From the NCBI GenBank assembly GCA_016209705.1, contig JACQVR010000098.1:1-64000 (forward strand): a stretch of DNA of 64,000 bases. Direction: 5' to 3'. Under the pieces are notes generated by a model. It was not told where the DNA came from and did no database searches. It saw nothing but the letters and a program-made list of their open reading frames with translations. The position numbers and the translations under genes were made by a program. Below are positions 50,546-58,831 of this stretch, in pieces. Position 1 is the stretch's first letter; the number at the start of each line of letters is the position of its first letter. This DNA is from Planctomycetota bacterium (GTDB lineage Bacteria > Planctomycetota > MHYJ01 > JACPRB01).

Positions 50546-51571
50546 ATGGCCAAGGTGATCAAAGTCGATTATGACCGGCTGACGGAGCACGTGTTCAACA
50601 TCCACAAGGAGGCCACGCTCCAGCGGCTCGATGTCTACATCCACAAGCGGCTGCCGGAGTACTCGCGGAGCCTGGTCCAGAAGCTGATCCGGGAGGGACT
50701 GGTCTCCGTCAACGGGCGGGAGTCGAAGCCGGGCTACGCGATCAGCCTCGGCGATCGCATCGTCGTGAAGGTTCCCCGCCTGATCCGGCCGCAGGTGGTT
50801 CCGCGCGAGCTGCCGCTGGAGATTGTGCACGAAGACGACCACCTCATCGTCATCAACAAGCCGCCGGATCTGGTGGTGCATCCCGCGGCCGGCCATTGGG
50901 ACGACACGCTGGTGAACGCGCTGCTTCACCATTGCGGCGTCCTGCCGGAAACCGACGACGTGTACAAGCCGGGCCTCGTGCACCGCATCGACAAGGACAC
51001 GAGCGGCGTCATCATCGCGGCCAAGACGGTGCGGGCCCATGCGGAGATGACGCGGCAATTCCAGGAGCGCGCGGTCGACAAGGAATATCTGGCCATCGTC
51101 GAAGGGGAGCTGCCGTTCGACGAGGACGTGATCGAAAAAGATATCGAGCGCCATCCGAAGGTCTTCGAGCGCATGGCGGTGGTGAAGAACGGGACGGGCA
51201 AGGCGTCGCTGAGCTTCTACCGCGTTCGGGAACGTTTTCGCGGGTATACGTTCGTGCTCGTGGCGCCGCGGACGGGACGCACCCATCAGATCCGAGTTCA
51301 TCTCGGATCGATCGGCCATCCGTGCGTGGCCGACGCGACCTACGGTCGCGGCAAGGCGGTGTATCTCAAGGATGTGGCCGGCGAAGGGGTCTCCGACGCG
51401 CGTGTGCCGGATCCGGATCAGCCGGTGCTGGCGCGCCAGGCGCTTCACGCTTTTTCCATTTCATTCGTTCATCCCGGCCTCGGCGAGCCGGTGCGCTACG
51501 AGGCGCCGCTGGCGGCGGACATGAGCTTGATGGTGGAGCTGTTGCGAACCTATCGAAGCGGCACCGCGTGA
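50546..51571 (+). CDS. rluD: Ribosomal large-subunit pseudouridine synthase, RluD family
   Basis: 341 residues. N-terminal S4 RNA-binding domain (LQRLDVYIHKRLPEYSRSLV, about 24-85), then the synthase: LEIVHEDDHLIVINKPPDLV, the catalytic motif HRIDKDTSG (Asp about 151) and APRTGRTHQIRVHL. Isomerises uridine in 23S rRNA. Within RluA/C/D the exact site cannot be told; RluD is the most likely by layout. Confidence 0.88.
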   Translation: MAKVIKVDYDRLTEHVFNIHKEATLQRLDVYIHKRLPEYSRSLVQKLIREGLVSVNGRESKPGYAISLGDRIVVKVPRLIRPQVVPRELPLEIVHEDDHLIVINKPPDLVVHPAAGHWDDTLVNALLHHCGVLPETDDVYKPGLVHRIDKDTSGVIIAAKTVRAHAEMTRQFQERAVDKEYLAIVEGELPFDEDVIEKDIERHPKVFERMAVVKNGTGKASLSFYRVRERFRGYTFVLVAPRTGRTHQIRVHLGSIGHPCVADATYGRGKAVYLKDVAGEGVSDARVPDPDQPVLARQALHAFSISFVHPGLGEPVRYEAPLAADMSLMVELLRTYRSGTA

Positions 51572-51679
51572 TGCGCGGATGCGATCTTGGTCCCCCCTTC
51601 CACCCTCAAGAATTTCGCGGAAAGCGGAGGTTTTGGCCATTAGAAATGGCGACATCCCGCAAACGGAGCAATTTCTACA

Positions 51680-51708
51680 TTGACTCGTCCTAACCCCGTC
51701 ACTAGAAT
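51680..51708 (+). promoter_or_regulatory. Promoter of the rpsB operon with a 160-bp leader
   Basis: TTGACT (51680-51685), 17-bp spacer, TAGAAT (51703-51708). The GC-rich leader to 51879 contains facing GGACGGG/CCGTC-type stretches and could hold an S2-responsive structure; this was not folded. 51572-51679 shows nothing recognisable. Confidence 0.75.
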
Positions 51709-51879
51709 TCACTTCCCGCGTTTGGCACCCGCGCGACGTCTCTGCACCTTCCAGGAGTGGAGAACCCGCCCAGGGATACGGACGGGGAGCGGAGGCCGTC
51801 GGGACGGCTGGCATCCGTCCGGGCGGCGGAGCGCGTCGGGGCGCGGAGCAAGCAGGTTTGACCCGATTCGGAGGAACAA

Positions 51880-52758
51880 ATGCCGGCCGTCTCCATCGAC
51901 CCCAAAGCTCTGTTGGCCGCGGGGGTTCACTTCGGCCACAAGGTCAGCCGGTGGAACCCCAAGATGGCTCCCTTCATCTTCGGCAAGCGCAACCTCATCC
52001 ATATCATCGACGTCCGGCAGACCGTCAAGGGATTGATCAAAGCCTGCCACTTCCTGGAACAGCTCGCGGCGCGCGGCGAGTTGATCTTGTTCGTGGGAAC
52101 CAAACGCCAAGCCAGCACCGTGATTCGCGACGAGGCGAAGCGGTGCGGTATGCCCTACGTGTCGGAGCGCTGGCTCGGAGGCACGCTCACCAACTACGCG
52201 ACCATTCGGGAGCGATTGGGCCGGTTGCGGACGATCGAGGAGTGGGAGCAGGACGGCACCATCAACCGATACGGGAAAAAAGAGCAGGCCGCCATCGGCC
52301 GAGAAAAGCGCAAGCTCATCCGCAATCTGGACGGCATCCGGAATCTGGACCGCATTCCCTCGGCCCTCGTGGTCATCGATCCCGTGCATGAAGCGATCGC
52401 GGTGGCGGAGGCGGACAAGGTCGGAGCCGCCACGGTCGCGCTTGTCGACACCGACGGCAATCCCGAGGCGATCGACATCCCCATCCCGGGGAACGACGAC
52501 TCCATGAAGGTGATCCAGATCGTCATCAACAAGATCGCCGACGCGGTTCTGGAAGGCCGGTCGAGGGCCGTCCAGGTGGTGCAGCCGGCGCCGGAAGTGG
52601 AACAGGTGGTATCCGTCGGCGGACGGGACCGGCGCGACCGCGGCCGGGGCGATCGGCTGTTCGGCTTCGGCGGCGGGCGCGGAAGGGACGACCGCCGTTC
52701 GCGCGGCTCGGGCGGCGCCAAGTCGACGTCCACCACTCCCGCAGCGCCTTCTCCTTAG
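51880..52758 (+). CDS. rpsB: 30S ribosomal protein S2
   Basis: 292 residues. Hallmarks: LLAAGVHFGHKVSRWNPKM, FIFGKRNLIHIIDVRQT, ILFVGTKRQA, YVSERWLGGTLTN and AIRLIISKIADAV-like VINKIADAVLEGR. The last about 60 residues form an Arg/Gly/Asp-rich tail (GRDRRDRGRGDRLFGFGGGR) not found in most S2 proteins. First gene of the classic rpsB-tsf-pyrH-frr set. Confidence 0.97.
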   Translation: MPAVSIDPKALLAAGVHFGHKVSRWNPKMAPFIFGKRNLIHIIDVRQTVKGLIKACHFLEQLAARGELILFVGTKRQASTVIRDEAKRCGMPYVSERWLGGTLTNYATIRERLGRLRTIEEWEQDGTINRYGKKEQAAIGREKRKLIRNLDGIRNLDRIPSALVVIDPVHEAIAVAEADKVGAATVALVDTDGNPEAIDIPIPGNDDSMKVIQIVINKIADAVLEGRSRAVQVVQPAPEVEQVVSVGGRDRRDRGRGDRLFGFGGGRGRDDRRSRGSGGAKSTSTTPAAPSP

Positions 52759-52767
52759 TTCGATCTT

Positions 52768-52980
52768 TTCATGAACCACCGAGACACGAAGACACCAAGC
52801 GGGTCTAGGGGCGCCGAGGACTGCTTTGGATGGCATTTCGGCTTCACCGCGTCTCTTCGAATGAGACATTTTTTCGAATGCGATCCACCCGGACCGACCT
52901 TGCAAAAGGGCGCCCAAAGCCGGCTTAGTGTTCCTCAAAGACACTTCGTGTCTTTGTGCCTTGGTGGTTCATCCTCATGA
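52768..52980. repeat. Family B inverted repeat between rpsB and tsf
   Basis: ATGAACCACCGAGACACGAA (52771-52790) faces CTTCGTGTCTTTGTGCCTTG (52942-52961) and GGTGGTTCAT. The inner part, 52805-52925, has no gene. Confidence 0.75.
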
Positions 52981-53005
52981 AATTTGCGGGCAAACAAGGA
53001 CTTCT

Positions 53006-53602
53006 ATGGCGGACATCGATCCCAAGCTGGTCATGAAACTCCGCGCCGAAACCGACGCGGGGATGATGGATTGTAAGAAGGCGCTCTCCGATGCCGGCGG
53101 CGACTACGCGAAAGCCAAGCAGCTCTTGGCCGAACGCGGCTTGAAGAAGAGCGACAAGCTGGCCGATCGCGCCGCCACCGTGGGGGCGATCGGCGCGTAC
53201 GTGCACAACGGGAGAGTGGGCGCGCTGGTGGAACTCGCCTGCAATACGGATTTCGTCGCCAACAACGCCGAATTCCAGACGTTGCTTCGCGAGCTGGCCA
53301 TCGCCGTGGCGGCGTTCGACCCTAAATACGTCGGCAAGGACGAGATCCCCGGCCAGATCCTGGAGCAGGAGCGGAAGAAGTTCGAGGCGGACCTCCAGGG
53401 CAAGCCGCCCCAGATCGCCGAAAAGATTCTCGAAGGCAAGCTGGAGAAGAACCTTTACTCGCAAACCTGCCTTCTTCATATGCCGTATCCGAAGGAAGAG
53501 GAGTTCAAGGGCACCTACGGAGATCTCGTCAAGAACCGGATCGCGAAATTGGGCGAGAATATCGTGGTGCGCCGGTTCGTGCGGATGGAACTGGGGCGAT
53601 AG
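53006..53602 (+). CDS. tsf: Translation elongation factor Ts
   Basis: 198 residues from ATG 53006. UBA-like N-terminus (LVMKLRAETDAGMMDCKKAL) and the EF-Tu contact motif in LVELACNTDFVAN. It is the short form with a single dimerisation domain, as in Thermus-type factors, rather than the about 290-residue E. coli form. GDP/GTP exchange on EF-Tu. Confidence 0.96.
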   Translation: MADIDPKLVMKLRAETDAGMMDCKKALSDAGGDYAKAKQLLAERGLKKSDKLADRAATVGAIGAYVHNGRVGALVELACNTDFVANNAEFQTLLRELAIAVAAFDPKYVGKDEIPGQILEQERKKFEADLQGKPPQIAEKILEGKLEKNLYSQTCLLHMPYPKEEEFKGTYGDLVKNRIAKLGENIVVRRFVRMELGR

Positions 53603-53700
53603 TCCGTCCCACGTCCAGCGTCCGATGTCCGGCGTCGGGAACCGCGGCGATCCAGACGCTGGACATCGGACGTGGGACGTCGGACGTGGGACATGGGACT
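53603..53700. repeat. Family G inverted repeat between tsf and pyrH
   Basis: GTCCCACGTCCAGCGTCCGA (53607-53626) faces GACATCGGACGTGGGACGTC (53664-53683). It sits inside an operon that is normally compact. Confidence 0.75.
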
Positions 53701-53706
53701 TCTCTT

Positions 53707-54459
53707 ATGGCCGCGCCCAAATACAAGCGCGTTCTGCTGAAGATCAGCGGCGAGGCCTTCTGCAAAGAAGGCGGCTTCGGCATCGACATCGGCGAAGCCC
53801 GCTCGATCGCCGACCAGATCTTCGAGGCCTCCAAGCTCGGCACCGAGATCGCCGTGGTCGTCGGCGGCGGCAACATCGTCCGCGGCGGCACGCTGTCCCA
53901 GGGCGGCATCAATCAAGCCACGGGCGACTACATGGGAATGCTCGCCACCGTGATCAACGCTCTGGCGCTTCAAGATCTGCTGGAATCCCTGGGAAAGCCC
54001 ACGCGCGTCCTCTCCGCCTTGCCCATTCACTCGGTGGCGGAGCCGTTCATCCGGCGGAGGGCCATCCGGCACTTGGAAAAGGAACGGGTCATCGTGCTGG
54101 CGGCCGGGACCGGCAATCCCCATTTCACCACCGACACGGCTGCGGCGCTGCGGGCGGCGGAAATCGGCGCCGAAGTCCTGCTCAAGGCCAGCAAGGTGAA
54201 CGGCGTCTACGACAAGGATCCTCACACGAACGCCAAGGCCAGGAAATTCGAGCGGCTGGCCTATTTGGACGTGCTGAACCGGCGGCTGGGCGTCATGGAC
54301 GTGACCGCCATTTCCATGTGCATGGAGCACCGGCTCCCCATCATCGTGTTCAATCTCCGGAAGGAAGGGAACATCGTACGGGCGGTGAGCGGCGAGCCCA
54401 TCGGCACGCTCATCGGAGAAGCAATGGCCGGCGAGCACGCGAAGACCGCGAAGAGGTGA
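53707..54459 (+). CDS. pyrH: UMP kinase
   Basis: 250 residues from ATG 53707. Amino-acid-kinase fold: YKRVLLKISGEAF, AVVVGGGNIVRG, the DYMGMLATVINALAL stretch, and FTTDTAAALRAAEI with the acceptor-site Asp. Phosphorylates UMP to UDP in pyrimidine synthesis. Confidence 0.96.
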   Translation: MAAPKYKRVLLKISGEAFCKEGGFGIDIGEARSIADQIFEASKLGTEIAVVVGGGNIVRGGTLSQGGINQATGDYMGMLATVINALALQDLLESLGKPTRVLSALPIHSVAEPFIRRRAIRHLEKERVIVLAAGTGNPHFTTDTAAALRAAEIGAEVLLKASKVNGVYDKDPHTNAKARKFERLAYLDVLNRRLGVMDVTAISMCMEHRLPIIVFNLRKEGNIVRAVSGEPIGTLIGEAMAGEHAKTAKR

Positions 54460-54461
54460 GC

Positions 54462-55022
54462 ATGCCTTACGACGACATCGTTCTCGAAGCCGAAGAAAAA
54501 ATGGAAAAGGCGATCGAGGTGCTGCACCACGAGTTCAAGGGGGTGCGCACCGGACGCGCCACCCCGGGGCTGGTCGACGGCGTCAAGGTGGACTACTACG
54601 GAGCCCCGACGCCGCTCAAGTCGCTCGCCTCCATCACCGTCCCCGAACCTCGCATGATCCTTCTGAAACCCTTCGACATGAGCGCCATCGACGCCATCGT
54701 CAAGGCAATTCAGAAGGCCGATCTGGGGCTGAATCCCCAGACGGACGGAAAAGTCGTGCGCTTGGCCGTGCCCGCCTTGTCGGAGGAGCGGCGCCGGCAG
54801 ATGGCCAAGCTGGTCAAGGAGGTCGGCGAGAAGGCCAAGATCGCCCTGCGCAACGTCCGCCGCGACGCCAACGCCGTCGCCGACGAAGAAGAAAAAGCGA
54901 AGAAGATGTCGGAAGACGAGAAGAAGCGCACGCGCGACGAGATGGATCGGCTGATCAAGGAGTACGAGACGAAAGTCCAGGATCTGGTGGAGAAGAAGAC
55001 GAAGGAGGTGATGGAAGGATGA
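54462..55022 (+). CDS. frr: Ribosome recycling factor
   Basis: 186 residues, two bases after pyrH. Three-helix bundle plus beta/alpha domain: EFKGVRTGRATPGLVDGVKV, YYGAPTPLKSLASITVPEPR, LPALSEERRRQMAKLVK-like segment, VQDLVEKKTKEVMEG at the end. Splits post-termination ribosomes with EF-G. Confidence 0.97.
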   Translation: MPYDDIVLEAEEKMEKAIEVLHHEFKGVRTGRATPGLVDGVKVDYYGAPTPLKSLASITVPEPRMILLKPFDMSAIDAIVKAIQKADLGLNPQTDGKVVRLAVPALSEERRRQMAKLVKEVGEKAKIALRNVRRDANAVADEEEKAKKMSEDEKKRTRDEMDRLIKEYETKVQDLVEKKTKEVMEG

Positions 55023-55095
55023 AGCTGATAGCTTGTAGCTGGTGGCAGGAGTTCTCTGCCTACAGGCTGCGAGCTACCCGCTACGAGCTTTTTGA
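55020..55095. repeat. Family E repeat between frr and the next gene
   Basis: GAAGCTGATAGCTTGTAGCT (55021-55040) faces GCTACCCGCTACGAGCTTTT (55072-55091). It forms the stop region of both convergent genes. Confidence 0.7.
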
Positions 55096-55670
55096 TAGGC
55101 CCGATGCACGAACCCTTCCAACCCTTCGACCCCTTCGGCGGATTGCGGAATTCTCTCGATCGGTCGCACCATCGGGCCGGGAATGTTCTCGTATCCTAGG
55201 CCGACGTTCTTGAACCCTTCGCGCTCGATGATCCGGTTGAGCTCGTACCTCGCATGGTCGGGATCCAGCGAGCGCTCCGCCGGCGTGTCCTGGTAGACCT
55301 TCCAGTCCCGCTCCGTTCCGCCGGTGTAGCGCGCATAAATCCAGAGTCCCGCTTGATCGACGACCTCGATCCGATACGCCTCGGCGTCCAGGATTCGCGA
55401 GAGCGCCGGGGCCAGTTCCTCATCGGTATATCCCCAGCGCCTCCGGGCGGCGTTGTCGTAATAACGATGCTCGAAGATTCCCGTCCAGCGCCCCAGACGC
55501 GGGGCGATCCAGTAGAGGCGCAGGCGGTTCTCGTCGATCTCCTTCATGCGCGAGGGGTGCCGTTCCGCGGTCATCTCGATCGGCTCGAAGCCCAGGCCGT
55601 GGAGATGCCGACTCAACGCGTCGAGCACGGCGCCTTGCTCGGCGTCGGCGTAAATGTGCCCGAAACCCAT
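55074..55670 (-). CDS. Conserved-looking cytoplasmic protein, unknown
   Basis: 198 residues without signal or membrane segment. Starts MGFGHIYADAEQGAVLDALS; contains EIDENRLRLYWIAPRLGRWT then IFEHRYYDNAARRRWGYTDE, and AYRIEVVDQAGLWIYARYTG, an alpha/beta pattern with many aromatic residues. The last residues (QKARSG) come from the family E repeat. No family recognised. Confidence 0.6.
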   Translation of the reverse strand: MGFGHIYADAEQGAVLDALSRHLHGLGFEPIEMTAERHPSRMKEIDENRLRLYWIAPRLGRWTGIFEHRYYDNAARRRWGYTDEELAPALSRILDAEAYRIEVVDQAGLWIYARYTGGTERDWKVYQDTPAERSLDPDHARYELNRIIEREGFKNVGLGYENIPGPMVRPIERIPQSAEGVEGLEGFVHRAYQKARSG

Positions 55671-55694
55671 TCTGTGTGAAGGGTAGCAAACACG

Positions 55695-55785
55695 GCGTCG
55701 GCCGTTAACCGTGAACCGGCTATCGTCGACCGCGCGGTCAACGTTCTCCGATCGACGGTCGACGGTTTACGGTCAACGGTGGACG
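55695..55785. repeat. Family I inverted repeat
   Basis: GGCCGTTAACCGTGAACCGG (55699-55718) faces ACGGTCGACGGTTTACGGTC (55753-55772). It reaches into the 3' end of the next gene. Confidence 0.6.
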
Positions 55786-57815
55786 AACTGCGCCGGTTCT
55801 TTCAGATTGGTCTTGAGAAAGTTCTCCAATCCGATCCGCATGTCTTCCGTGCCGCAGACTTCGCCGAACTTGGCGGACTCCAGCCGCAACGCGTGCTCCA
55901 GAGGCAGCCGGGCGCCTTCGAGGATCGCGGATCGGAGGATCTCGTCGACTTTGCGGCTGAGGTGGCCCAGGTCCACCTCCGGCAACTCCGCGGGGATCTC
56001 GACGGGATCTCGGCGGATGGGCTCGACTTTGGTTTGGCCGGAGGCGATCTGCCGGGCGAGATCGATCGCGCGACCGATCAGATCGTCCGCGACTTCCTCG
56101 CGGATCAGGCCGAGCCGGAGCGCTTCCGCACCGGTGAGCGTGCCGCCGGCGCGAAGGAGCTTCCATGCGGTGGCGAAGTCGATGAGCCGCGGCAGCCGGA
56201 TCGAGCCCCCGGCTCCGGGGATGATCCCCAGTTTCACTTCGGGCTGGCCGAAGAGCGTGGGGATCCCCCGGCGTGCGATGCGGGCGGTGCACGCATACGC
56301 GAGTTCGCTTCCTCCCCCCAGGGACAGGCCGTTGAGCGCGCACACGACGGGCTTGCCGAGATTCTCGATCCGATCGAGCGTGCCGAGGCTGAGGCGGGAC
56401 GCGGCTTCGCCGTCGGCCGCGGATCGAATGGAGGCGAGCATGGAGATGTCGGCGCCCGACACGAACGCCTTGTCTCCGAAGCCGGTCAAGACGGCCGCGG
56501 CGATCCGCGGATCGCGGGCGATGTCGTCGAACGTCTCGCGAAGCTGTCGATAGAGCTCCAGATTGAGCGCGTTTAGGACGCGGGGGCGCTTGATCGTGAC
56601 GACGGCGACCCTGCCCCGAGCGGAGTCGAGGGGGTCGCCCTCATCCCGGCGGAACACGGCGGGGATCTTCCACGTGCCGCGGCTCGCCTGCTCCTGGAGG
56701 ATCGGCGCCACGCGGAAGCCGGGATGTTCTCGAGCATACGATTGAACCAGTTGGAGCGAGCGCGCCACGCCGGTCTCGTTCATCAACCGCAGCGGAGGCG
56801 TCATCACCAATCCCAGCTCGACGCCCAGTTCCAGGTCGCCGGCCGAAACGATTCCGCTTTGGAGAATCTCGGCGGCGAGGCCGAAGTAAGCGCCCAGCAG
56901 GCGACGGGAGATCGCCTCGGCGGTGGTTTCATCCACGTCCACCGATTCGCCTTTGGCGGCCGCCGGCCACGAACCCTTGCGGGCGGCCAGGTCGTCGAGC
57001 GATTTCGGCGAACGGAACCACGGCATGATCTTGTCGTGATAATGCGTCAGGCCGACCTGGGTGATCGGATTTCCCCCGGTGAGGTTCATCGCCGTGAACG
57101 GCCCGACCCCCAGGCTGAGCGTCTTCTGGGCAACGGCGTCGATCTGCTTGGGCGTGGCGAGCCCTTCGTCCGCGAGGAGCAGCGCCGCCAGAAAGAGCCC
57201 TTCGAAGATCGGGTCGATGGCGTAGCCGTACCGGCTTTTCACCTGGATGGGCACCTTGCCGATCGCCTCGTAGAACGCCATGCAGAAGGACGCGAGGCCG
57301 GGAGAGGTGTCCCGGCCGGGAACGATTTCCACCAGCGGGTTGCGTTCCGCCGGAAAGAAATAGTGGATGACGAGCGCGCGGTCCTTGCGCCGGACGCGTT
57401 CGAAGATCGTTTCCGGCTCCAGATGCGAGGAGTTCGAGGCGAGGACGGCGTCGGGAGCGGCTTGGGATTCGAGCTTTTCGAAAAGGCCTTGCTTGACGTC
57501 CGCGCGTTCAGTGGCGGCTTCGACGACGAGATCCGCGCCTTCCACGTCGCGCGGATCGGACGTGAAGCGGAGATGGCGCCGCATGGCGTCCGCGTCCGCC
57601 GGCTTGAACGCGCCGGTTTCGACGCCCTTGTCGATCTTTTTCCTGGCGCGGGCGGCGCCCGCTTCGAGTGCGGCGGGGGCGATGTCGGTCACGATCACGG
57701 GCACGTCGTGAGGGGTCAGGACTTTGGCAAAGTACAGGGCGATGTCGGGCCCGATCTGCCCACTGCCGATCACGGCGATCTTGGAAATCCGGCGTCCGAG
57801 CATCGAGAAGCTCAT
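55773..57815 (-). CDS. Bifunctional 3-hydroxyacyl-CoA dehydrogenase / enoyl-CoA hydratase
   Basis: 680 residues from ATG 57815 (ATGA overlap with the HAD gene). Residues about 1-400 are the NAD-dependent dehydrogenase: Rossmann motif KIAVIGSGQIGPDIA, ASNSSHLEPETI with the catalytic-region Ser/His, VIHYFFPAERNPLVEIV, and the C-terminal helical domain. Residues about 410-620 are a crotonase-fold hydratase (VTIKRPRVLNALNLELYRQL, oxyanion GFGDKAFVSGADISML, GLSLGGGSELAYAC). This order is the reverse of FadB/FadJ, where the hydratase comes first. Two central steps of fatty-acid beta-oxidation. No thiolase nearby. Confidence 0.9.
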   Translation of the reverse strand: MSFSMLGRRISKIAVIGSGQIGPDIALYFAKVLTPHDVPVIVTDIAPAALEAGAARARKKIDKGVETGAFKPADADAMRRHLRFTSDPRDVEGADLVVEAATERADVKQGLFEKLESQAAPDAVLASNSSHLEPETIFERVRRKDRALVIHYFFPAERNPLVEIVPGRDTSPGLASFCMAFYEAIGKVPIQVKSRYGYAIDPIFEGLFLAALLLADEGLATPKQIDAVAQKTLSLGVGPFTAMNLTGGNPITQVGLTHYHDKIMPWFRSPKSLDDLAARKGSWPAAAKGESVDVDETTAEAISRRLLGAYFGLAAEILQSGIVSAGDLELGVELGLVMTPPLRLMNETGVARSLQLVQSYAREHPGFRVAPILQEQASRGTWKIPAVFRRDEGDPLDSARGRVAVVTIKRPRVLNALNLELYRQLRETFDDIARDPRIAAAVLTGFGDKAFVSGADISMLASIRSAADGEAASRLSLGTLDRIENLGKPVVCALNGLSLGGGSELAYACTARIARRGIPTLFGQPEVKLGIIPGAGGSIRLPRLIDFATAWKLLRAGGTLTGAEALRLGLIREEVADDLIGRAIDLARQIASGQTKVEPIRRDPVEIPAELPEVDLGHLSRKVDEILRSAILEGARLPLEHALRLESAKFGEVCGTEDMRIGLENFLKTNLKEPAQFVHR

Positions 57816-58624
57816 GGCGGTCCTTCCCGCGGGTAAATGGCGTCGAAACTGAGATCGGGACGGCGCTTCGAGCCGCGGGGCGGCCCGAGGCGGTCGAGCA
57901 GGGCCGGGAACTCGCGCAGGTCGGCGATGACGTGGTCGGCGACGCCGTCGGGCGCGACGTTTCCTCCGGGCCGGCGGAGATGAGTCGTGATCATGCCGGC
58001 GTTTCGAGCCCCGGCCAGGTCGCTTTCGATGCGGTCGCCGAGGTGCAGGGATTCGCCGGGTGGAACGCCGAGCCGGAAGAGCGCTTTCTGAAACACGCTG
58101 GGGGCGGGCTTGCGCTGGCGCAGCTCGTCCGAGAAGAAGAGGGCGTCGAAGAAGTTCCGCAGGCCCATGCGGTGGAGGAGGTCGCGCAGCACTTTGCCGG
58201 GCGTCCGGCCGGTATTGCAGATCAACGCCAAGCGCAGTCCGCGATCGTGGCAATCCTTGAGCGTCTCCATGGCTCCCTGCACGGCGGAGGGGGGATGGTG
58301 GATCGCCGCGCCGCCGTAGATCCGCGCCGCTTCGAGCAGGACGCCGGACGGGAGGCGGCTCAGCGCTGAGGGTCCGAGCGCGAGTTCGAGGAAGATCTGG
58401 GTCTGTTCGAGGACGGAGACGTCCAGGTTGGAGTTCCACACGGACGCCAGCCGGGCGAAGACGGTCTCGTGGGCGTGGGAGAGCGCGTCGGGCGCGACGG
58501 AGACGCCGGCGGCGGCGAGGACGCGTCCGATTTCGCGGAGGCGATGCGCGCGGCGATCCGCTTCCACGCCGGATTCCTCGTGGATGAGCGTTTCCCAGAG
58601 GTCGAAGGTGACCGCGCGGATCAT
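57812..58624 (-). CDS. HAD-superfamily hydrolase
   Basis: 270 residues. Motif I AVTFDLWETLI (Asp8; the usual second Asp is Glu, WET), motif II in LALICNTGRTPG, motif III Lys in RQRKPAPSVFQ, motif IV HLGDRIESDLAGA. Cap type C1. The Asp-x-x-x-Thr with Glu instead of the second Asp occurs in some phosphatases and dehalogenase-like members. Coupled to the beta-oxidation gene downstream, perhaps a housekeeping phosphatase. Confidence 0.9.
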   Translation of the reverse strand: MIRAVTFDLWETLIHEESGVEADRRAHRLREIGRVLAAAGVSVAPDALSHAHETVFARLASVWNSNLDVSVLEQTQIFLELALGPSALSRLPSGVLLEAARIYGGAAIHHPPSAVQGAMETLKDCHDRGLRLALICNTGRTPGKVLRDLLHRMGLRNFFDALFFSDELRQRKPAPSVFQKALFRLGVPPGESLHLGDRIESDLAGARNAGMITTHLRRPGGNVAPDGVADHVIADLREFPALLDRLGPPRGSKRRPDLSFDAIYPREGPP

Positions 58625-58671
58625 GAAGGTAAGGGGACGGTATCAAATGTTCGATGGGGAAGCAACGCTCG

Positions 58672-58702
58672 CGATCCCTGAGTCGCGAGTCCCGGGTCGA
58701 GG
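58672..58702. repeat. Family F repeat
   Basis: CCCTGAGTCGCGAGTCCCGG words between the HAD gene and tRNA-Lys. Confidence 0.5.
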
Positions 58703-58759
58703 GGCACGAATCCCTCGCGCCGCCGCGGCGGTCACGGTAAGATGCGTCGCCCAAGCCGT

Positions 58760-58831
58760 GAGGGCGTAGCTCAGTGGTAGAGCAACGGTCTTTTAAACCG
58801 TGGGCCGTGGGTTCAATCCCCACCGCCCTCA
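58760..58831 (+). tRNA. tRNA-Lys (anticodon TTT)
   Basis: 72 nt without encoded CCA. Acceptor stem GAGGGCG/CGCCCTC, D-loop GTAGCTCAGTGGTAGAGC, anticodon loop CTTTTAA (anticodon TTT), T-loop GGTTCAATCCC. An integrase remnant ends inside its 3' half, as is common when elements integrate into tRNA genes. Confidence 0.95.

Noticed and set aside
53686..53706. Earlier start for pyrH
   Set aside because: The added residues come from the family G repeat; ATG 53707 begins at the conserved start.
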